64,000 nucleotides of DNA from Nymphalis io (Eukaryota; Arthropoda; Insecta; Lepidoptera; Nymphalidae). Below, piece by piece: positions 22,661 through 34,900 of this stretch. The first letter of the stretch is position 1, and each line of letters begins with the position of its first letter. The position numbers were made by a program, and so were the translations under genes. The stretch spans positions 946,501-1,010,500 of the forward strand of contig NC_065917.1 in NCBI RefSeq assembly GCF_905147045.1, given 5' to 3'. The notes below the pieces were generated by a model. The model had not been told where the DNA came from. It ran no database searches and worked only from the letters and a program-made list of their open reading frames with translations.

Positions 22661-22915
22661 CGACAGGGCCTAGTGGTTAGGACGCGTGAATCTTAACTGA
22701 TGATCGTGGGTTCAAACCCGGGCAAGCACCACTGAATTTTCATGTGCTTAATTTGTGCTTAAAATTTGTCTCATGCTTGACGGTCATTGAAATTCTGCCA
22801 CATGTGTATTGTACCAACCCGCATTGGAGCAGCGTGGTGAAATAAGCTCCAAACCTTCTCCTCAAAAGAGAAAGGAGGCCTTAGCCCAGCAGTGGGACAT
22901 TAACAGGCTGTTACT
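22661..22915 (+). mobile_element. SINE-A copy (sense)
   Basis: CGGTTAAG is replaced by TCTTAACTGATGATCGTGG; the B-box is GGGTTCAAACCCGGGC and the tail CCCAGCAGTGGGACATTAAC. An internal deletion removes the GGAAAACATCGTGAGGAAAC part. Confidence 0.85.
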
Positions 22916-23207
22916 GCCCCATATACCAATCCGCTTTGTACATATAATAAAGTAGTAGAAACCGCGTGTCTGTAAATTGAATAAATTTATCAAAACCAAA
23001 GTGTGGGCGAAAATGCATTTCATTTCATTGTCGTGGGCAATGTCGCGGGCACTAGTATTAAATAATAGGCAAGTGAGCCAGAATAATCACCGTCAGCTAG
23101 GGCTCCTGAGCGTATGTGCAAGATTTGAATGTTGCCACTCATGGACACCTACGATGCGATATAAGATTCGATTGTTTGTAATCGGTAATAATAATAATAG
23201 TCCTCCA

Positions 23208-23510
23208 GGCCGATTTCGGCCACGGCGGCCAATCTCAAGAGAAATTAGCCAACTACGCAAATAAAATACTAATAAAATAATAGAAATATTACAGTGCACT
23301 CTCTATTTCCTTACTGTCATAATCCGAATCTGACGCGACCAGAAAGAGTCTGAGTTCAGGACCAAAGGCTTTGCGTTCTTTCTGAGACACGGGAGGGTAC
23401 ACAATTCCAACTTTCAGATTCCTGGCTACTATTGAGAATTTTCGATAATAACTATTTATTGGCCCGACCTGGGATGAACTCAGGTCCTACGGGTCTGCGG
23501 CCTAATTAAA
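23208..23510 (-). mobile_element. SINE-C copy (antisense)
   Basis: From GTCCTCCAGGCCGATTTCGG to CGACCTGGGATGAACTCAGG and GGTCTGCGGCC; the tRNA-like head is on the right. Confidence 0.82.
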
Positions 23511-23800
23511 TGAATGTTAAATGTATTTCTGTTGCCATGTTTTAAATAAGAGTGCCTGTGGGCACAGGCAGTAGAAATTGGTCTGCAAAGAGTAAAGAGG
23601 TCTCCCTGAAAGCTGCGACCCTGGTAACCATCACCCCGTAGCTATGACGATGAATATAACTACAAGATATAGAATATATAACAAGGCAATAACATAATTA
23701 CTTCCACACTTTATAATCTAGACAGCGCGATTCAGAAATGTGACAGATTCAATCAACGCCATCTATCGCTAGCGATTGGTAACATACGATATCATACACC

Positions 23801-23823
23801 ATCTGACCCACTTTTAGGAGCAG
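23801..23823. repeat. Left target-site duplication and inverted junction motif
   Basis: ATCTGACCCACT (23801-23812) repeats at 25137-25148. Overlapping it, TTTTAGGAGCAG (23812-23823) is the exact reverse complement of CTGCTCCTAAAA at 25147-25158. Confidence 0.9.
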
Positions 23824-25136
23824 TTCGGGTTCCGCAGCGACCATTCAACGACGCTCCAGCTGGCGAGAGTTCTTAGCCACTTAGCCAGTGAGCGAAACAA
23901 AGGGCATCCCACCGTCGGGGTCTTTCTCGACATGGAGAAGGCCTTCGACCGGGTGTGGCATGCCGGACTCCTGGCTAAGCTCTTGAACACCTCGGCGCCT
24001 CTCGCGTATGTGCGAGTAGTGGCGTCGTTTTTGGAAGGCCGAAGCTTCTATGTCTCGGTGGAAGGCGCGGATTCTCAGCCGCGCCCCATTCGAGCCGGAG
24101 TACCCCAGGGTAGCTGCCTGTCACCGCGTCTATACGCGGTGTACACGGACGACATCCCTACCCTCCGCGACCATCTGCGTGAGGGTGAAGAGGATGTGAT
24201 GCTGGCCCTGTACGCGGACGACAGCGCATTCTTTTCGTCGTCCTACCACCAGATCGTCGCAATAAACAAGATGCAACGAGTGTTGGATCTGATACCGGAT
24301 TGGCTAGACAAGTGGAGGATGGCTGTCAACGTCGATAAGACGGCCGCTCTGCTTGTCGGTGCTGATAAGCCGATGCGTCGGCTCACCTTTCGAGGCCAGG
24401 ACGTGGGATGGCAGACCTCAGTCTGCTACCTGGGGTGTCACTTGGACCGCAGGCTGCGCATGATACCCACCGTTAACAAGGTGGTGAGTCATGCCGCGGC
24501 TGCCCGGTCTAAGCTGCACACCCTCTTCACGTCGCGGCTTCCATTGAAGACCAGACTGAGGGTCTACGGTGCCTACGTCCGCTCGCGCCTGACGTATGCG
24601 GCCCCCGCCTGGTACGCACTCTGCTCAGCGTACCAGAAGCGGAGGATACAGATCCAACAGAACCGATGCCTACGCTTGATTGTAGGAGCTCCGAGGTACG
24701 TCAGAAATGATGTCATCCATAGAGACACCAGGACGCCCACCGTGGAGGAGTTCGTCCGCAAGCTCGCTCGCTCGCTATTTGCTAAGGCAGATAGCAGTGC
24801 GAGCGTACACCTCCACGGTATAGCACCGCTTCATGCCAGACCACCTGAGGGGTGTCCGTTACCTCGTGAGCTCCTATTGTCGCCGACCATCAGCGCCGAT
24901 GCAGGCATCGGTGAAGAGGACGACGACGATCTGGAGACACGGTAGGACGACATTACTAGTGAACAAGATTACCGTTGAAGAAAGATAGCCACTGGGTCAC
25001 AACGACCCTGGCCCTATGGGCCTAAATGAATCGACACGACGGATGAACCGTCGGGGAGGACCATCCCGGGTAGGGGGGGCAACCCCGAGGCCCGTACCCA
25101 GACTGGCCTAGGCCAGCCAGGAGGACCATTGATTGA
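23813..25136 (+). mobile_element. 5'-truncated jockey-like LINE with 12-bp target duplication
   Basis: The element carries the C-terminal two thirds of a reverse-transcriptase ORF and a short 3' UTR. It is flanked by exact 12-bp direct repeats ATCTGACCCACT (23801-23812 and 25137-25148), as expected for target-primed insertion. The 3' end (GGAGGACCATTGATTG) has no poly-A. Codons are GC-rich compared with the AT-rich surroundings, so the insertion is fairly recent. The 5' junction also shows a 12-nt inverted match to the 3' flank. Confidence 0.9.
23818..24945 (+). pseudogene. Jockey-type reverse transcriptase, C-terminal 375 codons
   Basis: Part of the ORF2 polymerase of a non-LTR retrotransposon, which would copy element RNA into DNA at a nicked target. 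The frame is open from 23818, upstream of the first ATG at 23932, and begins EQFGFRSDHSTTLQLARVL (RT motif 2a region). Then come GVFLDMEKAFDRVWHAGLL (motif A), AGVPQGSCLSPRLYAVYTDD (motif B), LALYADDSAFFSSS with the catalytic YADD (motif C), CYLGCHLDR (motif E), and a thumb/C-terminal part ending GIGEEDDDDLETR. The AP endonuclease and first RT motifs are missing because of 5' truncation; what remains has no stop or frameshift. The jockey clade is inferred from FDRVWH and the IVGAPRYVRND tail. Confidence 0.9.
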
Positions 25137-25158
25137 TCTGACCCACTGCTCCTAAAAT
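25137..25158. repeat. Right target-site duplication and inverted junction motif
   Basis: Second copy of the 12-bp target duplication followed by the host sequence that is mirrored at the left junction. Confidence 0.9.
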
Positions 25159-26598
25159 AAATACGCCAAATATGTACACATTCAAACACCAAACGGTACA
25201 GGATAAGTGGGTATAAAACTTGTAGCATCAGATCTGGATTGGAGTACGAGCTGGCTCGGTGCCAGCACTGCGCAAGGAAATAAATGGCTAATAAAAGTTT
25301 TTAATAGAATTGCAACATATATAGCTGGATAATTTTTGTAAAGCTGAATCGCCACAAAATATAATTCTAAAGCCTATTCCAACCACAAGAAGAGTAAAGA
25401 CCATTAAACAACTATGAACCAAGTAACCGTCAAACCGTTATGTACAAAATCGTACATATTATATGCTATGTACACTAACTTACTAACACTTTTAACAGTC
25501 ATTATACTCAAAGTAGCCGATATCCTCCAACAAGCAAGAGCACAGTGGATAGCCTCTACTTGGAGGCTGTTGCCTCTCGTGAATGTATGGGGGGAATTTA
25601 TGTAGGATACTATGCCGACAATTGTGCTCAGTGAAACGATTCGTGATGTCAATAATTACCTCTGGTACATTCAAACAATAAATTATCTTCAAATCAATCA
25701 AATTGTTTAATTGCGTTTGTATTTGTGATTGAAGTGTATTTGTGTTGAAGATATAACATAGTCTCTGACTTCAATAAAATCACAAAAATTAAAACATGAT
25801 TCTCCGATCTGAGGCTGATCTGGAATCAGAATACCCAACTCACCAACTTGCAGCAGGCGTTTGGGTTCCTTGAAATGGTCTCTATGCTTAGCTTACAGAT
25901 ATATAATCATCATCGTATAGTTATCAGTTGGAAGACGACCACTGCTGGACAAGGGCCTTTCCCAAGGATTTCCACTATGACTTTGCGCTAACCGCATTCA
26001 ACGGCTCCCCACCACCCTTACAATATCGCCATTCCACTTTGTAAGTATAGATATATAGATAAGAAGAAAAATGTATTTTGGATAGGATTTGCGTGAAATC
26101 CGTTCTTAGTGAGCTTCTACGTAGGGGAAGCATTAACTGTGACAAATTTCAAGTCAATCAGGATAGTTTAGGAGACCTCGTGATGAGTGTTATTTCGCTT
26201 ATATATATAGAAATATGTATATTTATACTCCCTTAAGATATACAAGTATGTATATTTTAAAGTGTTTTATAATTTTTTATTTAACAAATCACTTTAAATA
26301 CATCCTTGTTTAAAAATATTTGCAGCGGCAATCCAACTGACAGTTTTATGCTTGAGCCTGGCACAGACCCAACTTGGAGGGCTCATAGTTCTATTTGGAA
26401 GGCGGACATAGGGTGCGGTGCTAGAGACATTTATCAGTGAGCGTTCGTTAGTTAAATGGTCTGAACAAAATTATTGTTTTCCACCCAGTGTGACAGTTTA
26501 AGACCTTATATCTTATCTATACCAGTAAGACGTCTTTTGTTGTAACGACAAATTAAAAAACTACTAAAATAATTTACGTAGAACTTATATAAGAAGAA
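25159..26598. other. No gene; repeats at 25905-26040 and 26045-26215
   Basis: 25905-26040 carries the dispersed insect repeat with GACGACCACTGCTGGACAAG and CCCAAGGATTTCCAC. 26045-26215 (-) is the second copy of repeat G. The rest is AT-rich with no supported exon. Confidence 0.5.
26045..26215 (-). repeat. Dispersed repeat G, second copy
   Basis: The reverse complement matches 10155-10300 over several blocks (AAGCGAAATAACACTCATCA, AACGGATTTCACGCAAATCC). It ends at AGATAAGAAGAAAAA with one arm only. Confidence 0.8.
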
Positions 26599-26900
26599 GA
26601 GCCGAGATGGCTAGTGGTTAGAACGCGTGAATCTTAACCGATGATCGTGAGTTCAAACCCCGCACCACTGAATTTTCATGTGCTTAATTTGTATTTATAA
26701 TTCATTTCGTGCTTGACGGTGAAGGAAAACATCGTGAGGAAACCTGTATGTGTCTAATTTAAGTGAAATTATGCCACATGTGTATTCTACCAATCCGCAT
26801 TGGAGCAGCGTGATGGATTAAGCTCCAAAATTTTCTCCTCAAACAGGGAGAGGAGGCCTTAGCCCAGCAGTGGGACGCTAACAGGCTGTTACTGTACTGT
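26599..26900 (+). mobile_element. SINE-A copy (sense)
   Basis: GCCGAGATGGCTAGTGGTTA head; tail CCCAGCAGTGGGACGCTAAC, then GGCTGTTACTGTACTGTACT. The (TACTG)n end is clear here. Confidence 0.88.
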
Positions 26901-26999
26901 ACTATAAAAGATGCGGCGTGTTTCGGAGAAAGTTTCAGTATATAATATTATGATATAATAGCGCTTCGCAGGCTTAACCGCTTTAAATTAAGACTACTT

Positions 27000-27284
27000 T
27001 TTTCCAGATATATATAAAAAGGGCGGATAAACGGACCACTTGATGGTAAGTAGTCAACACCTCCCATAAACATTGGCATTGTAAGAAATTTTGACCATCG
27101 CTTACATTTCCAATGCGCCACCAACCTTGGGAACTAAGATGTTATGTCCCTTGTGCCTGTAATTATACTGGCCCACTGATCCTTCAAACCGGAACGCAAC
27201 AATACCAAGTACTGTTGTGCAGTAGATTATCTGATGAGTGTGCGATACGTATCCAGACGAGCTTGCACAAGCCCTACTACCAGT
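27000..27284 (-). mobile_element. SINE-B copy (antisense), diverged
   Basis: CCACTTGATGGTAAGTAGTC to GAGCTTGCACAAGCCCTACT, in family order with many substitutions. Confidence 0.8.
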
Positions 27285-27564
27285 AAAGAATTGTCAATTT
27301 TCACAATTCCATTAATTCATACGATGCCGATTCCTCTCCGATTCAACTTTGACTTTATATCCGTTCAAGTCCAGACGATGATATTATCGTATATAGTTCT
27401 GTCAAAACAATAATTAATTGTGATCTATTGTCTCGATGATAATGTGACGTTTTTTTTTTATACTTGCGGGGAGGGCAAAGTGGAGGCATAGATGCAGGAA
27501 AGCGGACCCTGGCGTTACTAGGCCGGGAAAACGCTAGGCAGAAGAAGAAGATTTGCCGGAAAGG

Positions 27565-27665
27565 TAAATGACTACTCCACTTGGTGATAAGTGGTAGTAG
27601 ATTCCAAACGCGACGACGGCCAGTACAATCGGGAAGAATTGCACTAGCCGCCCCCGCCATGCCGG
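27565..27665 (-). mobile_element. LINE-R 3' scrap (antisense)
   Basis: AAATGACTACTCCACTTGGT, TTCCAAACGCGACGACGGCC, then GCCCCCGCCATGCCGGCC; matches the LINE-R 3' UTR. Confidence 0.7.
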
Positions 27666-27872
27666 CCTAAAGAATAGAAAAACGAGTAAGTGCCAACGAT
27701 TACGCTCCGTTCCGATAGCGATAAAGTGTCATTTTATTAAATCCACCCTTCAATTAAGTTATACTTAAGGGCCGTTATGAGCACAAGGTACACACTTAAG
27801 GTAGCTATTACGGGGGCTTGGTAATAACTTAAGTTAACTCACTTCAAACTTTCAAACTTCAATTTATAAAGT

Positions 27873-28138
27873 AAGCCGAGAACGCGTGAATCTTAACCGA
27901 TGATCGTGATTTCAAACCCGGGCAAGAATGAATTTTCATGTGCTTAATTTGTGTTTTGTTAATTATTGTTTTAACGAAGAAAAACATTGTAAGAAAACCT
28001 GCATGGTTCTAATTTCATTGAAAATCGCCACTTGTGTATTCCATCACCCGCACTGGAGCTCCAAACCTTCTTAAAAAAGGTGAGGAGGCCTTAGCCCAGC
28101 AGTAAGACGTTCACAGGCCGTTACTGTACTGTACTGTT
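27873..28138 (+). mobile_element. SINE-A copy (sense), diverged
   Basis: AAGCCGAGAACGCGTGAATC (A-box deleted) to GGCCGTTACTGTACTGTACT. Confidence 0.8.
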
Positions 28139-29786
28139 ATTACATATATTAGATTTGTTTTAGGTTAACTAATACTGTTTATTACGCACAAATATCATAG
28201 CACATTCCTATAGCATAGGATTTACGTGCATAGACGGCTTTATATACAGAGATCTCTTTCACGAAACCTTTGTAACATAAACTTAATAAAAAAAAAACAA
28301 AAATATATAATTATGTGTTAATAGAATCGATGTAAAATGATAACAGATTATAATAAAAACAACAATGTTCATTTTAGAGACAGCTGGAAGATAAGGCCTT
28401 TTCGTATTAAGTATAAGTGCTTTTGCATGATTTGTGCAAATAAAAATAAATAAACAAATTACTATTGAACAACAAATTTCAATCCTTCAGTTATTAAAGT
28501 TGTATGATCAAATATTTTATCGATATAAAAAAATATTTTATGAGTAGTTAGAGGTACCTTACAATTTTAGTTTACCCGAAAACGATAGCGTTGCAGTCAC
28601 AATCCTGCGTCACATCACGGCTCACGAGCGCACGCCGCTAGGATCGCGTATACACTGCCCTTGAACTTAACTAGGATGCGTATTTAACTCGATATAAATT
28701 ATTTATTTCAATAATATATTTTTTATTTTTAATTAATAGGCTAAGACAAAACAGCTCAGTGCCTTGTTCATACCTTTTTAAATTTTGAAATTTAATACAT
28801 TTTGAAAACCATACAAATTCATATGTTTTATTTATATTTTCAATAATAATTACGGTCAAATTTTGATCACTGGGCGAACACCTCACGTGTTAACGTCACG
28901 GACTTGGTCGTTTTTTTTTTATTATATTTTGAAATTTAAAGGCAAATACATCAAGTTACAAGACATGAATGACGAAAGTTAAATTTCTATCAGTCAAAGC
29001 GTTTATAATCAAGACGTTTGTCAATCAAAAAAAATACATAATTAAAATTAAAATAAACTTTGCTTAAGAGTAGCTCTAATAAGCAATTTTGAATCGTAAT
29101 TGGCAATTGAGCCACGATCAGTGGTTAGAAATATCTTTACCGCAGAAAGCGAATTCAAACTCAGGAAGCACCACTGATTTTGTTTTTTTTTTTATTTATT
29201 ATTAGGCAATCAAAACATCGAGAGGAAGCCTGCATGTTTTAAATGAAAATCTTGTATATTGTAGGTATTCGCCTATCCACATTGGAGCAACGTTGTGGAA
29301 TAAGCTCTAACCTCCTTAAAAGTAGAGCTGTGGGACTTTTACAAGTTGTTACTTTTACTTTTAACTTTATCACCGGTTCGAAATCTAGATTTTTTTTCAC
29401 GATTTTTTTGAGTTCTCAATAGCAATAATTTGTGTGAATTATTTAATGCTATTTATTTTAAACAGGCGCAATATTTTTGTTTACCTCTATTGAATGGAAA
29501 TTATATTACTAAAAACAACACAGCACACTCCGTAAAACCAATTTCAAAGCAGCAACTATTGTTGCCGAAATGATGTGTATTTCAAAGGGATACGACTCGT
29601 TTATAGCGAAATAAACGCAAATGCACTGGTTTTGTGTAATGAGCATTTTCGCATGCACGTTGAACTCACAAAGCAATACGTATAATTTATGAGACAAAAG
29701 TCGTTATTAACGTTTTGTTTACATAATACATATAATAATTCGACTGAATTGTGTCGGTAGATAATCAACACAAAGGCCGAAATTGG
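28139..29786. other. No gene; very old SINE-A at 29105-29345
   Basis: AT-rich. 29105-29345 retains CACGATCAGTGGTTAGAAAT, CGAGAGGAAGCCTGCATGTT and CACATTGGAGCAACGTTGTG. Otherwise nothing recognised. Confidence 0.45.
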
Positions 29787-30066
29787 TAAAGCTTTGCGCA
29801 AGCTCGTCTGGGTAGGTACCACCCACTCATCAGATATTCTACCGCAAAACTGCAATACTTGATATTGTTGTGTTCCGGTTTGAAGGATGATCCAGTGTAA
29901 TTACAGGCACAAGGGACATAAAATCTTAGTTCCCAAGGTTGGTAGCGCATTGGTGATGTAAGCGATGGTTAACATTTCTTACAAAGTCAATGTCTATGGG
30001 CGTTGGTGACCACTTACCATCAGGTGGCCCATATGCTCGTCCGCCTTCCTATTCTATAAAAAAAAA
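29787..30066 (+). mobile_element. SINE-B copy (sense), near complete
   Basis: AAAGCTTTGCGCAAGCTCGT to CCTTCCTATTCTATAAAAAA. Confidence 0.88.
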
Positions 30067-31911
30067 TTTAAAAAATGTATTATTTTTAACACAAAAATAT
30101 TTCCACGGTTCGTGTGAATAAAATGAGATTTGCACTTTTTCTTTTTCAATATACTGTACCCCGAGATAAATACACTTGAATGCAATAATATCCATTATCT
30201 CCAAAAAGTCCTTGCAGCTCACAAGTAGTTGCTTATCGTGCGGTATGAGCATGCTCAGGTACTCAGCTGGTGTTTTTCACGCAAATTTTATGCAAACTCG
30301 TTCTTTGCTAATCCGCAGTTCTTCAGAATCATTATATTAACATTCCTTACATAGCCAATGTCTATAGGCGGTGATGACCACTAACCATTACGTGGCCATC
30401 TGCATACCTATTGAACATAAAACAGAATAATCTTTCAAAACAACATCAAATTATTTCAAATAAAAAAAAATGTTTCTGAACCAGCCATCCGTTGTCTTTC
30501 GAGCCAAAAGCCCTCCAATCCCTTAAACAATTAAATTCTTTCTTTCGAAACACCACAATCGAATAACAATTTTTTTTCTTAAATAATAATTGAAGCTAGT
30601 TTATACCATTGAAAGTCATAAGTAACATTAAGCTTGAGGCGTGTCTAACGTACGGCACTAATAAATTGAAGTTATGAGCTACTTTCAACTTTGCCTATTA
30701 TAAAATTGAAATGGCATGTTAACGAGATCTTGATAAATGAGACTTATTACTCGATCATAGATTACAGACGATAATAAACCTTGGGAAAATTCGTTGATGT
30801 TCAAAAAATAAAAGTTAGGAAACACTCTCTAAATGTCCCACTGCTGGGGTAAAGCCTCTCCTTTTGAGGTTTGAAGATAATTCCACCGAAAACTATAAAA
30901 AGTACTAAAAATTGTCTACCGCCGCTAATGATAATAATACGTGAATAGTATATAGCTGTATATACAAAGACTAAAGTACAATATATACATATTATAACAA
31001 CAATAATACTTTAATACAAGTAGATGCGACACATGCGGCACATTACCAATAAAATTAGACACATGCAGGTTTCCCACGATGTTTCCGAGCTCGAGATGAA
31101 TTATAAACAAACTAACCACATGAAAATCAGTACCATGCCTGAGTTTTTGCGTCCATAATAATCGTGTCAAGATTCAGACGTTCTTACCACTGTGCTATTT
31201 GTACTCCTTGATGTCCATCATATCGTTGATTTTTTTGCAGGATAAATGATTTCAATTGTATTTTATAAACATACCTATATATATAATGACTAGGCGGTAG
31301 GGCTTTTATCAAGTCCGGGTAGGTTCCACCGACTTATAATATATTCTACCGAAAAACAGCAATACGTACTACTTGTAAAGTGTTGCTGTTGAAAAGGTGA
31401 TCGAGACACTAGTTATGTAAATGATGTATCTATAATCAAAATTGAGTAATTTAATAATAAATAGACACCTTAGCTCATAAACAAAGTAAGTTTTATAGTT
31501 AACATACTTCTATATTTGTTAACACGTAAAATGAATGCAAAATTAGAGCTTTTTAATTCCTAAAACCTTATTGTTAATAAAAAATGAGCGCATAGCGCCA
31601 TCTATGCAACTACATAAGTCACTAAAACTTGAAGTGTCGTTTTATTGCAAATTTATTATATAGTGTTTTAACAGAAAATACTTAATCATTAAATATTAAT
31701 TGAATAAAAACATTATTTATGCATTAGAAATTCTTATCATTTAACCTTTTCTTAAGTAACATTACAATACAATAATGTACAAATAGAATAAACTGTCAAT
31801 TGTCAGCAGTCATAAAGATACATCAAAAATTGTTGTTTGACAGAAAGTCATTGATGGAAATCGCGATTAATTAATTTGAAATATTATTAATGGAATATGA
31901 AATAGAATAAA
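30067..31911. other. No gene; repeat scraps upstream of ULK3
   Basis: Scraps: SINE-B at 30330-30420 and 31290-31430, SINE-A at 30825-30880 and 31025-31205 (antisense). 31440-31911 is AT-rich, repeat-poor and directly upstream of the kinase start, so it should hold the promoter and 5' UTR, but I see no clear TATA or initiator element. Confidence 0.4.
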
Positions 31912-31998
31912 ATGTCCTTCCCGAAGATCGAAGGGTATGTGGTGACGGAGAAATTAGGTTCTGGGAGCTATTCAACCGTGTACAAAGCGTATACTAAG
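31912..31998 (+). CDS. ULK3: ULK3 coding exon 1
   Basis: Residues 1-29 with the glycine-rich ATP loop. Donor AAG|GTGAAC, phase 0. Confidence 0.9.
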
Positions 31999-34900
31999 GT
32001 GAACAAACTTGATACACATATTTGCTTTGTTATCTTATTAAATATTGTATTTATTTATTTATGTAACAACTTAGTTTCTTGCTGGTTCGTCGTGGTAGAA
32101 TCTACATTTCCAACAGAATTTAATTTATCTTTTAAAATGATGATTCTACCGTAACAGCCTGTGAAGGTCCCACTGCTGGGAATTTCTAAAAATAAAAATA
32201 AAAATCATTTCTATTAACAATAAGGTTTTAAGAATTAAAAAGCTTTAATTTTGCATTCATTTTGGGGCTAAAGGCCTCCTCTCCTCTTTTTGAGGAGAAG
32301 GTCTGACGATTCTAAGGTACTTGCAATAGCCTGCTCGAATATTGTATAATTGATTTAATTCTGCCTGAAAATCAACGAATACTACACTACTAATACACTT
32401 ATTTGTCATATATAAAATGTGTAATATGCCCTATTTCATATCATAAGATTTTTAATTAATTATCATTATTAATAAAATTTGTTATGTACAAAGTTGATGA
32501 GTGATTCAGTCACTCATCTGGGTAGATACCACCCACTCATCAGATATTTTACTGCAATTCAGCAGTACTTGGTATTGTTGTGTTCCGGTTTGAAGGATGA
32601 GTGAGCCAGTGTAATTACAGGCACAAGGGACATAACATCTTAGTTTCCATGGTTGGTAGCGCATTGGTGATGTAAGTGATAGTTAACATTTCTTACAATG
32701 CCAATGTCTACGAGTGTTGGTGACCACTTACCATCAGGTGGCTGATATGTTCGTCCGCCTGCCTATTCTATAAAAAAAAAACTATTTATTGATTGTTACA
32801 TCAAAAATTAACAATAGTTGGTGCATGTATGTCACACGAATACAAATGTCGTTCCGACGGTATGCTGTAACTCCACCAAGTAAAGTGTGCTTATTATATT
32901 TCAGGTGGGAGCTCGGTCGATCGTGGCTATAAAGTGCGTAGATAAGGCGCGAGTGAAGCACTCTGGGGCTGCAATAGATAATTTGATAACAGAAATAAGA
33001 CTTCTGAAGACACTCACACATCCCCACATAGTACACATGAAACACTTCACATGGGACGACAGGTTCGAACAAATTATATATTAATGTTTTATTTTACTGG
33101 TAGTAGAGCTTCGTGCAAGCTCGTCTGGGTAGGTACCACCCACTCATCAGATATTCTACCGCAAAACCGCAGTACTCGGTATTGTTGTGTTCCAGCTTAA
33201 AAGTTGAGTGAGCCAGTGTAATTACAGGCACAAGAGACATAACATCTTAGTTCCCAAGGTTGGTGGCGCATTGGTGATGTAAGCGATGGTTAACGTTTTT
33301 TACAATGCCAATGTCTATGGACGTTGGTGACTACTTACCATTAGGCGGCCCATATGCTCGTCCGCCTTCCTATTCTATTAAAAAATATAAGTGGGCACAC
33401 TGAGAGAAGCACCTGATGAAAGGTCAACACTGCCTATAGCCATTTTTCATTTGCTAAGTGTCAAGCAATATACATAAATGGCTCTAAAACGTACTTACTT
33501 TTACTAAAGTTAAATAGTTTTTATGGCTCAATGACCCAGCGGTTATAATAATAATAATCATTTATTTGCATGAAACATAGTTTTACAGATGTTATGATTT
33601 CTTTATAAGTTTCTAATACATTTCGCCCGCGATAGGCACGCAAATATATTTGTTAACAAGTAATTAATATAAAATACAGATCACACCAATTGTACATTAA
33701 AATAATTTTATTAATATATGTATAAAGGGATGAAAATAAAAATTGGTTTAAAATTAACAATAATTAATTAAATTCGACGAGAACACAGGGGCAAATATCA
33801 ATGTTTGGTGGTGTGGTGGTGGTGGTGGTATCAATAACCTAGCAGGATCTCTTTATCCAAGCCTGCTTCGCTTCACTTCATCACCTGCTTTTTCGAATAA
33901 ATGTAGATATTTTTTTTACAAACATGACCACATCCATTGTATACAATGCAGCTAGTGTCAAGATTTTGTTAACTTTAAAAATCGGTCTACATGAATCTAA
34001 AGGTTGAATTGCAAAAATAGCATAAACAGTATACACTTTTTCTGACAGATAAAAGCATTATTAAAATTAGTAGAATTATCCCATAAAATTAAGCTATAAT
34101 TTAATAAAGAAACTACATATCCATAATATGCAGTGAGAGCAGCATCTTTGACTTAACTTATTTAAACAAACTTATTTATTCTAGAAGTAAGATTACTTAA
34201 ATGCTGTTTCCAATCACAATGATGATCCAATTGTACACCAAGGAATTTTACATCATTGTTTTCTTCAAGTTCCATTCCACGATAACCAATTTTTAGTTTT
34301 CTTTTTTAGTTTTAGAATTTGAAAATTGGACAAATCGCGTTTTTGATATGTTGGCACATAAATCATTTGATTCTAGCCAAGACAACACTGATTCTACAGC
34401 TTTATTTACATCATCCTCAAAGGCGACGTTAGTTTTAGTATGAGGTACAGCTAACGTTATGTCATCGGCAAATAAAACACAATGATATTTTATAACATTG
34501 GGTAAATCATTAATGTACAATGTAAATAACAGTGGACCCAAACGGCTACCTTGTGGGATGCCCGAGTTGTTTTGTAGATTGGGAGATTTAAAAGTAGTTA
34601 ATTCGGATTTGTTGTTTATTTTTGATATTTCTAAATGTTGCGTACGGTTTTTTAAATAGCTATTTATCCAACTTAGAGTTGGTCCTCTAATGCCGTTTCA
34701 CATTTCATGAGCAGTATATTATGATTCACGAAATCAAATGCCTTTGACATGTCAAAGAAAATACCTACTATTGAAACTTTTTTTTTAATATTTTCTGTTA
34801 TAGTTTTTTAACAAGGGAAAAAGCTGCTAAAGTAGATGATTTGTTTTTTTGAAATCCATTTTGTTCTTCTTTTATTGTGTTATTTCTATTTAAAAAATCC

